From assembly GCA_022564455.1 (NCBI GenBank), contig JADFLK010000068.1, positions 1-8,790 of the forward strand: a stretch of DNA of 8,790 bases. The letters are read 5' to 3'. Numbering within the stretch: the stretch's first letter is position 1; the number at the start of each line of letters is the position of its first letter. Of the stretch, positions 1 through 5,449 are shown one piece after another. Below the pieces are notes generated by a model. It had not been told where the DNA came from. It saw only the letters and a program-made list of their open reading frames with translations, and did no database searches. Source of the stretch: Bacteroidota bacterium (lineage in GTDB: Bacteria; Bacteroidota; Rhodothermia; Rhodothermales; Rubricoccaceae). A program made the position numbers and the translations under genes.

Positions 1-213
1 CCTTATGACCGGCCAGTCGCGCTTCAGCCGGGAATACGCGAAGCGAAATATGACGAGGGAGGCGAAGCACCAGCGCGTCCAGGCCAGCGCGATCGGCGGG
101 ATAGTCTCATGCACGCCACGGCCCAGGACGATATTCCCGGCCCAGAACAGCATCGTCAGCGACAGCAGCAGATAGGCGTTGGCGTAGAGCTTCCCGGCGA
201 GGCGGACGAACAT
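1..213 (-). CDS. DMT/EamA-family transporter, N-terminal part (runs off window)
   Basis: This open reading frame reads leftwards from an ATG at 213 to the window edge, giving 71 residues with no stop. Two hydrophobic segments are visible: residues 12-31 (around LLLSLTMLFWAGNIVLGRGV) and about 41-58 (IALAWTRWCFASLVIF). The first carries the FWAGNxVLGR pattern, followed by a PP-x-x-LAWxRW stretch. These are typical of the first two helices of EamA/RhaT-type drug/metabolite transporters, inner-membrane permeases that usually have ten helices. The substrate cannot be told from this fragment. The gene is divergent from purA with about 130 nt between the two starts. Only a weak purine stretch precedes the ATG. 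The family call rests on pattern recognition of the helices. It is fairly secure at superfamily level and not below it. Confidence 0.8.
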   Translation of the reverse strand, partial: MFVRLAGKLYANAYLLLSLTMLFWAGNIVLGRGVHETIPPIALAWTRWCFASLVIFRFAYSRLKRDWPVIR

Positions 214-252
214 GGGATGATGACCTGATGTAAAGAGATTTATCTCGCTCGC

Positions 253-279
253 TTTGTGCCCGGACTCAAGCTATAAACA
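253..279 (+). promoter_or_regulatory. Tentative purA promoter
   Basis: A TTTG box at 253-256 is followed after 15 nt by TATAAACA at 272-279, upstream of purA. A start about 7 nt downstream would place the 5' end of the transcript at the base of the hairpin at 283-311. The spacing is shorter than the usual Bacteroidota TTTG/TAnnTTTG arrangement or a sigma-70 spacer, so this is only a candidate. Confidence 0.25.
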
Positions 280-282
280 TAC

Positions 283-311
283 ACGGCCCCGGATTTTTTG
301 TGCGGGGCCGT
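283..311 (+). promoter_or_regulatory. 9-bp stem-loop in the purA leader
   Basis: ACGGCCCCG at 283-291 is perfectly complementary to CGGGGCCGT at 303-311. The 11-nt loop contains six T's. The stem ends 32 nt before the purA ATG. Because the flanking genes diverge, no known upstream gene needs a terminator here, and no T-run follows the stem on either strand. It may be a 5' mRNA stability element, an attenuator-like structure, or the terminator of an unseen small RNA. The structure is seen directly; its role is unknown. Confidence 0.5.
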
Positions 312-343
312 TTGGCGTGTAATGCGCCGGATAGGATTATGTC

Positions 344-1618
344 ATGGCGAATGTGGTGGTTGTCGGCTCCCAGTGGGGCGACGAAGGCAAGGGCAAGATC
401 GTCGATCTGCTCGCGCCCGAGGTAGATATCGTTGCTCGCTACCAGGGCGGCGCCAACGCGGGCCACACTATTGTCTGGGATGACCAGCACTTTGTGCTGC
501 ATCTCATCCCCAGTGGCATCTTCCACGAAGGGGTAACGTGCGTCATCGGGAATGGTGTCGTGATTGACCCCGTCGCGTTGATGGATGAAATTCGACAGGT
601 GGAGGCGCTTGGGTTTCGGGTGGAGGGGCGGCTGCTCATCTCGCACAACGCACACCTTATCATGCCGTACCACAAGGCGCTCGACATAGCGCGTGAGCGC
701 TGGCGCGATGCCGAGGCCATCGGCACGACAGGGCGGGGGATTGGCCCGGCCTACGTGGACAAGTTCGCCCGCTCCGGCATCCGCGTGGTGGATTTGCTGA
801 ACCGCGAAGGATTGCGCGAAAAACTCCGCACCAACCTCGAGGAGAAGAACGCGATCCTGCAATCCGTCTACCAGGATGAGGCGATCGACGTGGAAGCCAT
901 GATTGAGGAGTACGTCGATTTCGACCGGCGCATCGACCCGTTTGTAACGGATACAACAGCGTTTCTTGGCGAGGCACTCGCCGACGGTAAGCGCGTCCTA
1001 GCCGAAGGCGCACAGGGCGCGCTGCTCGACGTGGACTTCGGCACCTACCCGTACGTAACCTCCTCTCACCCGACGGCGGGAGGTTGCTGCACCGGTCTGG
1101 GCGTGCCACCTACAGCTATCGACCGCATCGTGGGCATCGTCAAGGCGTACACGACACGCGTCGGCAATGGGCCGTTTCCTACCGAGTTGCTGGATGATGA
1201 CGGCAAGTGGTTCCGGGCCGAGGGCCGCGAGTTCGGCGCCACGACCGGGCGACCCCGGCGTTGCGGCTGGCTCGATACCGTCGCGCTCCGCTACACGGCG
1301 CGCCTGAACGGCTTCACGGACCTTGCCATCACCAAGTTGGATGTGCTCGCCGGCATGGACGAATTGAAGGTCTGCATGGCCTACCGTATCGGCGACAAGA
1401 CCACAGAGCGTTTCCCCAACGACATCGCCTCGCTGGAGCGCGTGGAGCCCATCTACGAGACGCTCCCGGGCTTCGACGGCGATCTTGCGGGCGTCGAGAA
1501 CGTCGAGGATCTGCCGGCCAACGCCCGCGATTATCTCACCTTCATCTCGGACGTCATCGGCGTGCCAATCTCAATGATTTCGACCGGCCCGCGGCGCGAA
1601 GAAACGCTTGTGGTATAG
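344..1618 (+). CDS. purA: Adenylosuccinate synthetase
   Basis: This cytoplasmic enzyme joins IMP and aspartate using GTP to make adenylosuccinate, the first committed step from IMP to AMP. The 424-residue product is close to the usual 425-435. The glycine-rich QWGDEGKGK is at residues 10-18 with the catalytic Asp13, and GGANAGHT at 35-42 carries His41, both at the E. coli positions. TTGRGIGPAYVDKFAR spans 128-143 with Arg143, GNGPFPTEL is at 274-282, GATTGRPRRCGWLD at 298-311, ITKLDVL at 329-335 and STGPRREE at 413-420. All expected blocks are present and uninterrupted. AGGA at 333-336 lies 7 nt before the ATG and supports this start. The gene may be co-transcribed with the histidine kinase 76 nt downstream, but a long stem-loop fills that gap. 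Confidence 0.98.
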   Translation: MANVVVVGSQWGDEGKGKIVDLLAPEVDIVARYQGGANAGHTIVWDDQHFVLHLIPSGIFHEGVTCVIGNGVVIDPVALMDEIRQVEALGFRVEGRLLISHNAHLIMPYHKALDIARERWRDAEAIGTTGRGIGPAYVDKFARSGIRVVDLLNREGLREKLRTNLEEKNAILQSVYQDEAIDVEAMIEEYVDFDRRIDPFVTDTTAFLGEALADGKRVLAEGAQGALLDVDFGTYPYVTSSHPTAGGCCTGLGVPPTAIDRIVGIVKAYTTRVGNGPFPTELLDDDGKWFRAEGREFGATTGRPRRCGWLDTVALRYTARLNGFTDLAITKLDVLAGMDELKVCMAYRIGDKTTERFPNDIASLERVEPIYETLPGFDGDLAGVENVEDLPANARDYLTFISDVIGVPISMISTGPRREETLVV

Positions 1619-1624
1619 TTTGGA

Positions 1625-1690
1625 GGGTTGGAGAGGGTAAACAGGGGGCTTCTGGCTCTCACGCCCTCACACACCCATCCTCTCAGACCC
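1625..1690. repeat. Imperfect inverted repeat between purA and the histidine kinase gene
   Basis: The purine-rich arm at 1625-1638 pairs with the pyrimidine-rich arm at 1677-1690: eleven Watson-Crick pairs, two G-T wobbles and one mismatch over 14 positions. The core is GAGAGG with CCTCTC. Inside it, GGGC at 1646-1649 can pair with GCCC at 1663-1666. The structure starts just after the purA stop and ends 4 nt before the kinase ATG, so it fills nearly the whole spacer. No T-run follows. The left-arm motif GGAGGGTTGG resembles GGAGGATTGG in the spacer at 5305-5374. Confidence 0.5.
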
Positions 1691-1694
1691 ACAA

Positions 1695-3038
1695 ATGAAG
1701 GCGTACCGCACCAGCGTCAAGATCAAGCTCGGGCTAATTGTGGCCGCCGTGCTGATTGCAGTGGCGTCGTTGTTGTATACAAACCGGCTGGCCAACCGTG
1801 TAGCACGGCAAGAACAGGCAGCGGTCCAACTGTGGGCGGAGGCCATTGAGTACCAGGCCCGGACAAACGTCTCCAACCCATACGGCGATGCTTTCGAGTC
1901 GCTTGGGAGACTTTTAGAGGCAACAGGTGTTCGGTCGCAATTGAGTGATTCGGTGGCAGTACGCTACGCGGAGGCCCTCGGCTGGGCGCGTGCCATGCCG
2001 CCGTCGGACGAGCTCGACTTCGTGTTCAGTGAAATCGTCGAGCCCGCCCGTTTCAGCGTGCCCGCCATCATCACCGACTCGTTGACCGGCGAGGTGCGCG
2101 ACTGGCGAAACGTGGACGTGGATTCGCTGGCCTCGTTCGAAGATCAACAGGTTCGGCTTCAGCCACTTGTGGCGAAGTTTGATGAAATCAACGAGCCTAT
2201 CCGCTTCGAGTTTTACGGTGGCGAGATCCAGTACGTCCACTACGGCGAATCCGAACTGGCACGACTTATTCGTTGGTTTCCGCCCATCCAAATGGGCTTC
2301 GTGGCGCTGTTCATCCTCGTTGGCTACCTCGGCTTCTCGTACGTGCGCCGCAGCGAGCAGAGCAGCCTGTGGGTGGGGATGGCAAAGGAGGCGGCGCATC
2401 AGCTAGGCACGCCACTTTCCAGCATGATGGGCTGGATTGAGATGCTCCGTCTGCGCGCCAACGGCGACGCCGAGACCATGGCCGCTGCCGACGAACTGGA
2501 CCGCGATGTGGAGCGTCTCCGCCGGGTGGCTGACCGCTTTGAAAAGATCGGCTCACGCCCCAAGCTCCATCCAACGCTGCTGGCCCCCGTTCTCGAAAAC
2601 GTTGCCGATTACGTCCGGCGGCGCATTCCACAACTGGGCGACCACGTCACGTTGGATCTTTCTGTGGAGGAGAACCTGGCCGCGCAACTCAATCCGGACC
2701 TTTTCGAGTGGGTGATCGAGAACCTCTCCAAGAATGCCCTGGACGCCATTGAAGGTGACGGGCACATCACCATTGTGGCCAAACGCCGGAAAGACAAGGT
2801 GTGGATTGAAGTGCGGGATACCGGGAAGGGCATTGAGCGCTCTGCGCAACGCCACATCTTCCGACCCGGCTTTTCAACCAAGCAGCGCGGATGGGGGCTG
2901 GGGCTCAGCCTGGCCAAGCGGATCGTAGAGGAGTACCACGGCGGCTCGCTGACCCTCGTGGACTCGGCGCCCGGCCGGGGAACGACGTTTGGAATTAGCC
3001 TCCAGCTAGCCGATAAGCCTGTTATCGACCCCGCCTAA
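1695..3038 (+). CDS. Membrane sensor histidine kinase with HQLGTP H-box
   Basis: This 447-residue protein has an N-terminal membrane helix (about 11-29) and a second at about 197-216. Between them is an extracytoplasmic region of roughly 165 residues in which I recognise no domain. No HAMP or PAS domain is evident. The phosphoacceptor His is probably His235 in AAHQLGTPLSS. The N-box is at 342-351 (ENLSKNALDA), G1 at 375-380 (DTGKGI), the F-box at 389-396 (FRPGFSTK) and G2 at 401-404 (GLGL), so the ATPase domain looks complete. The residue after His is Gln, where classical HisKA proteins have Glu or Asp. No response regulator is adjacent, so the kinase is an orphan in this window. The ATG has no clear Shine-Dalgarno sequence, and the stem-loop at 1625-1690 ends 4 nt before it. 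The signal sensed is unknown. Confidence 0.92.
   Translation: MKAYRTSVKIKLGLIVAAVLIAVASLLYTNRLANRVARQEQAAVQLWAEAIEYQARTNVSNPYGDAFESLGRLLEATGVRSQLSDSVAVRYAEALGWARAMPPSDELDFVFSEIVEPARFSVPAIITDSLTGEVRDWRNVDVDSLASFEDQQVRLQPLVAKFDEINEPIRFEFYGGEIQYVHYGESELARLIRWFPPIQMGFVALFILVGYLGFSYVRRSEQSSLWVGMAKEAAHQLGTPLSSMMGWIEMLRLRANGDAETMAAADELDRDVERLRRVADRFEKIGSRPKLHPTLLAPVLENVADYVRRRIPQLGDHVTLDLSVEENLAAQLNPDLFEWVIENLSKNALDAIEGDGHITIVAKRRKDKVWIEVRDTGKGIERSAQRHIFRPGFSTKQRGWGLGLSLAKRIVEEYHGGSLTLVDSAPGRGTTFGISLQLADKPVIDPA
3011..3027. repeat. Small inverted repeat at the convergent gene overlap
   Basis: CGATAA at 3011-3016 and TTATCG at 3022-3027 form a perfect 6-bp inverted repeat with a 5-nt loop. It spans the stop codon of the minus-strand gene and lies within the last codons of the kinase gene. 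It could be a weak bidirectional structure or chance. Confidence 0.3.
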
Positions 3039-3768
3039 GCCCCTCGGCAATCGGTGTCGGATCCTCATGCGTGACGGCCGTGTAGATCACGGCCCGTCGA
3101 CGCCAAAGGATGATATAGCTTTCCTCGACGCGCCGCACATCTACACCGTCGTCTTCTGCCAACCGCGCAAACACGGCGGGCGCCAGCGAAAGACGCCCCT
3201 CCGCAGCGTCCAGGAAGGCGTAGTCGAAGACGTACACGGTGATCGGCTCACCCTCGCTCGTGGCATATTGCAACACAGGCAGCTCAACGCCTTCGACAAT
3301 CTCCTGAACGCCGACCCCAACGAGGCGGCTCCCGGCCAGGATGGGAACTCGAATCGGCCATCCGAACTCGCCCAGGATGTAATCTTCGGCTTCGTCGAGA
3401 TCCTCCGTCAGAACCTCGAGCCTTACGGAGGAGGCGTTGGAAGCAGCAAGCGTGAGCAGATCCGGCGAGTCGCTGCTGCCTCCACCGGAAGAGCGAACGA
3501 TGAGGTACGCAACGAGCAACGCTGTTACAAAGATCAGAACACCGATTACGATGCGCCTGTTGAGCATGCGCGCCGCCACATTGGAGTCCACATCGGTCTC
3601 CGCGGGCGTCTGTACACGGCCGTACGCCGGATGGTCGTCGGGGATAGGCTCCGGCTCAGCCCGTTCATCCCGAGAAGCGTCGTTCGGAGCATCAACCGAA
3701 CTGAGATCCGCATCGGATTGCTCCGAATCGGAAGGCAGCGAAGCGAAAAGCACGAAGAAGAGCATCAT
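3022..3768 (-). CDS. Single-pass membrane protein with anti-sigma-like C-terminal domain
   Basis: From the ATG at 3768 the product has 248 residues. Residues about 12-67 are acidic and proline-rich, one membrane helix spans about 72-92 (IVIGVLIFVTALLVAYLIVR), and a Gly/Ser linker follows. The C-terminal domain (about 115-248) shows an order seen in extracytoplasmic domains of membrane anti-sigma factors: LAGSRLVGVGV (144-154), then ITVYVFDY (176-183), then YIILWRRRAVIYTAV (218-232), ending in a helix with IAEGLRR. No His/Cys zinc-binding anti-sigma motif is visible in the N-terminal part, and no sigma-factor gene is adjacent. The resemblance is inference by pattern. A TTG at 3906 would extend the frame by 46 codons, but that stretch is Arg/Ser-rich and overlaps RNA-like hairpins, so ATG 3768 is preferred. 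ATG 3567, at the membrane helix, is another possible start. The 3' end overlaps the convergent kinase gene by 17 nt. Confidence 0.75.
   Translation of the reverse strand: MMLFFVLFASLPSDSEQSDADLSSVDAPNDASRDERAEPEPIPDDHPAYGRVQTPAETDVDSNVAARMLNRRIVIGVLIFVTALLVAYLIVRSSGGGSSDSPDLLTLAASNASSVRLEVLTEDLDEAEDYILGEFGWPIRVPILAGSRLVGVGVQEIVEGVELPVLQYATSEGEPITVYVFDYAFLDAAEGRLSLAPAVFARLAEDDGVDVRRVEESYIILWRRRAVIYTAVTHEDPTPIAEGLRRGR
3073..3098 (+). terminator. Hairpin downstream of the kinase gene, inside the opposing gene
   Basis: GGCCGTG (3076-3082) pairs with CACGGCC (3088-3094) around a 5-nt loop, and GAC (3073-3075) pairs with GTC (3096-3098) across a single bulged C. The structure begins 35 nt after the kinase stop codon. 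There is no T-run, so it is not a classical intrinsic terminator. It could mark the kinase mRNA 3' end. It also follows from the codons of a repeated Ala-Val in the opposing gene, so it may be coincidental. Confidence 0.3.
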
Positions 3769-3798
3769 CCTAAATCCGGCAGACTCCTGGCAGCGCGT

Positions 3799-3869
3799 TA
3801 AAAAAGTGCTCCGTCGCCGAAGCGAGTGTATCTCGGTTGAGATCGAGGCGCCCCGCAGTACTGCGAGGC
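3799..3869 (-). ncRNA. Cluster of three small hairpins plus T-run (candidate 3' UTR, leader or small RNA)
   Basis: Reading leftwards on the minus strand, three stems follow one another. The first is GCC-CGCA-GTAC-TGCG-GGC with one mismatch (3869-3850), which contains a perfect 12-bp DNA palindrome at 3854-3865. The second is ATCTC-AACC-GAGAT (3843-3830), and the third is TCGC-TTCG-GCGA (3825-3814) with a stable UUCG tetraloop. Eight nt later comes a run of six T's (3805-3800). It lies between the SAM hydrolase stop (3930) and the start of the membrane protein (3768), both on this strand. It could be a terminator region, a structured leader, or a small RNA. The structure is seen; the role is inferred. 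Confidence 0.4.
3800..3825 (-). terminator. Candidate terminator of the SAM hydrolase gene
   Basis: On the minus strand a 4-bp stem closed by a UUCG loop (3825-3814) is followed by 8 nt and then TTTTTT at 3805-3800. It is about 105 nt beyond the SAM hydrolase stop. The stem is short and the gap to the T-run is longer than normal, so the call is weak. Confidence 0.3.
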
Positions 3870-3929
3870 AACGCTGAGATTGGACGAGTGGCGCTGACGC
3901 AGGCAAGATGGCCTTTCGACACTGCCAGG

Positions 3930-4727
3930 CTACTCATCGCCATATACCAGGCTGACGGGGCTTCCTTTGTGGATGGTAAGGAGGGTAGCCGCGTCGCCAC
4001 CGTGGACTCCAACCTCCAGGAAATTCGAACTTCCCACGAGGGCTAGCGGCTCACCTTTCGGCACGTCGGTGTATGTGTTGTGGACGCCTTCAATGATGGT
4101 AGAGCCTACGTAGCACTTTGCACGTCGGCTGCGGGGGTCGTTCTCGAGAACCTCACGCGAGATGTTCGTAACACAATTCCCGAAACGGTCGATGTGGACC
4201 ACAAAGCCCTGAACGCCCTCGTCGTCGGCGAGAGGATGCGCCCAATGCAATCGCCGAAAGGTATCCGTGGGTGTACCTACTTCATCCAAAGCTCGGCCCG
4301 AGGCCAGATGCGCGGCGACCGGGCCAAAGAGGTCGCGCGCGTTGAACGTCCGTGCGGGCCGCTCCGTCCGCCAAAACGACCGCCGATCCAATACCACAAC
4401 TTCATCAGGCTGAGAGCCTTGAAGGAGGAGTGACAGCAGCCCATTATCCGGCCCAACGAACAGGTGGCCCTCAAACCGGCCGGCAATCGGAAGGCGGGCA
4501 GAACCCACATCAGGATCGACGACGGCAAGATGCACCGTGCCTTCAGGATAGAAGGGGATGACTTGCCGGAGCACGAACGCGGCGCCCATCACATCCTGCG
4601 GGTCCACCAGATGAGTTACGTCCACAATTCGCAGCGACGGCTCCACGTGCAGCATGGCTCCTTTCATGGCCGCAACGTACGCGTCATTCAGGCCAAAATC
4701 AGTTGTTAGCGTAACGAGTGGCGGCAC
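3930..4727 (-). CDS. SAM hydrolase / SAM hydroxide adenosyltransferase (DUF62 family)
   Basis: This soluble enzyme family attacks S-adenosylmethionine with water-derived hydroxide, giving adenosine and methionine. It is related to SAM fluorinase and chlorinase. From the GTG at 4727 the protein is 265 residues, a normal length. LTTDFG lies at 7-12. The DPxVGSxR block (VVDPDVGSAR) gives the Asp and Arg of the family's Asp-Arg-His triad with the expected 7-residue spacing. HLFVGPDNG and IDRFGNCVTNI follow, and HKGSPVSLV is near the C-terminus. The usual F-H-G-R-D block reads F-N-A-R-D (Asn129 from this start; codon AAC at 4343-4341), so the triad His is absent. The frame stays open to a TTG at 4775 (281 residues), but a promoter-like element lies in that stretch and homologues start shortly before TTDFG, so GTG 4727 is preferred. 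The gene diverges from the UPF0102 gene. Confidence 0.88.
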   Translation of the reverse strand: MPPLVTLTTDFGLNDAYVAAMKGAMLHVEPSLRIVDVTHLVDPQDVMGAAFVLRQVIPFYPEGTVHLAVVDPDVGSARLPIAGRFEGHLFVGPDNGLLSLLLQGSQPDEVVVLDRRSFWRTERPARTFNARDLFGPVAAHLASGRALDEVGTPTDTFRRLHWAHPLADDEGVQGFVVHIDRFGNCVTNISREVLENDPRSRRAKCYVGSTIIEGVHNTYTDVPKGEPLALVGSSNFLEVGVHGGDAATLLTIHKGSPVSLVYGDE

Positions 4728-4749
4728 TGGCAGCAGGAGAGGTGAGCCC

Positions 4750-4776
4750 GAAATATAGAACCGTTTGGGCCGCAAA
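4750..4776 (-). promoter_or_regulatory. Tentative promoter of the SAM hydrolase gene
   Basis: On the minus strand TTTG (4776-4773) is followed after 15 nt by TATATTTC (4757-4750), close to the Bacteroidota -7 pattern TAnnTTTG. Transcription starting a few bases downstream would leave a short leader before the GTG at 4727. The TTTG-N15-TATA arrangement matches the candidate upstream of purA, but the spacing is short, so confidence is low. Confidence 0.25.
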
Positions 4777-4851
4777 ATGCGCCTACGCCCGACGCGCTAT
4801 CTTGTCTCTTCCGCACGCTCCCGTTCACGCGTGCATACCATTCTGGAGAAG

Positions 4852-5256
4852 ATGACCGAAAAGGCAAAACCTTCGACCAAAGCAATCGGCGATCTAGGCG
4901 AAGACCTGGCCGCCGAGTACCTGGAAGCGAAAGGCTACCGCATCCTCGACCGCAACTACCGCTTCAGCCGCGAGGAAATCGACCTTGTGTGTTTTGAGCC
5001 TTACGAGGACTACACGAAGGGGGGAGAACTCGTGTTTGTGGAGGTTAAAACACGCAGGAGCGATGCGTTCGGGCGTCCGGAGGAATCTGTGGATCGGCTC
5101 AAGCAGGAAGCCATCTTCCGAACCGCCGAGGCGTACCTCCACGAGCGTAAGCTGGAGGGCTCAGCGTGCCGCTTCGATGTGATCGCCATCACGATCGGGA
5201 AGGGGGTAGCGCCGGAGATCGAGCACTTCGACAACGCCTTCGGGCACTTTGGCTGA
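4852..5256 (+). CDS. yraN: UPF0102 / YraN family protein (nuclease-like fold)
   Basis: This 134-residue protein starts GDLGEDLAAEYLEAKGYRIL (residues 13-32), the family's N-terminal helix block. It is followed by RNYRFSREEIDLV, the strand ELVFVEVKTRRSDAFGRPEE (59-78), and a helical part ending in a CRFDVIAI strand. Asp44 in EIDLV and Glu64/Lys66 in VEVK form the pattern of a PD-(D/E)xK restriction-endonuclease-like site. The family is widespread and mostly uncharacterised; a nucleic-acid role is inferred from the fold. The Gly common before EID is Glu here, and an acidic insertion (about 49-58) separates the two halves of the site. GGAG at 4845-4848 lies 3 nt before the ATG, tight but supportive. 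An in-frame TTG at 4765 would add 29 basic residues and is unlikely. The gene is divergent from the SAM hydrolase and is followed by a 193-nt spacer. Confidence 0.9.
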   Translation: MTEKAKPSTKAIGDLGEDLAAEYLEAKGYRILDRNYRFSREEIDLVCFEPYEDYTKGGELVFVEVKTRRSDAFGRPEESVDRLKQEAIFRTAEAYLHERKLEGSACRFDVIAITIGKGVAPEIEHFDNAFGHFG

Positions 5257-5304
5257 CGCAGGGGCCGATCCGGTAGGGCGTGATCGCCGAGCGCGCTGTA
5301 GAGA

Positions 5305-5374
5305 GAGGATGGAGGATTGGGTCAGGAATCAGGGCACTTCTCCCTGAAGGACGAACTGTTAATCCTTCAACCTT
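5305..5374. repeat. Purine-arm/pyrimidine-arm inverted repeat downstream of yraN
   Basis: The 193-nt spacer 5257-5449 holds no convincing gene. Its main feature is an imperfect stem: 5306-5318 pairs with 5361-5373 by eleven Watson-Crick pairs, one wobble and one mismatch, with a further wobble at 5305/5374. Enclosed is a perfect 6-bp hairpin, TCAGGG (5329-5334) with CCCTGA (5342-5347). A second pairing option, TTGGG (5318-5321 region) with CCCAA (5386-5390), lies just outside. No T-run follows. The architecture resembles the repeat at 1625-1690. It may serve as the shared 3' end of two convergent genes, or be a copy of a dispersed intergenic repeat. Confidence 0.5.
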
Positions 5375-5380
5375 CAACCT
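5364..5380. repeat. Short tandem repeat CCTTCAA x 2.4
   Basis: CCTTCAA occurs twice head to tail at 5364-5377 and is followed by CCT. It forms the pyrimidine-rich side of the stem at 5305-5374. Such a short array could vary in copy number or be chance. Confidence 0.45.
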
Positions 5381-5449
5381 GACAACCCAAACACGAAGCC
5401 CAAAGACCGAAGGCCTATACTCTTTTCACTTTACCCTTTCCGAAGGGCG

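Noticed and set aside
266..862. 198-codon minus-strand open frame overlapping purA
   Set aside because: It is antisense to highly conserved purA sequence and has no recognisable domain.
3067..3801. 244-codon plus-strand open frame opposite the anti-sigma-like gene
   Set aside because: Its translation is Arg/His-rich with no recognisable domain, and it lies fully antisense to a frame with a clear membrane helix and ordered domain.
3769..3906. TTG-initiated extension of the anti-sigma-like protein
   Set aside because: The extra 46 residues are Arg/Ser-rich, unlike the rest, start at a rare codon, and coincide with a run of hairpins; ATG-ATG at 3768 is more likely.
4826..4833. CACGCGTG palindrome upstream of yraN as an operator
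   Set aside because: An isolated 8-bp palindrome in GC-rich DNA is expected by chance, and nothing else marks the site.
5434..5447. CCCTT/AAGGG hairpin just after the SpoIID stop as an intrinsic terminator
   Set aside because: The stem is only 5 bp and no T-run follows on the minus strand.
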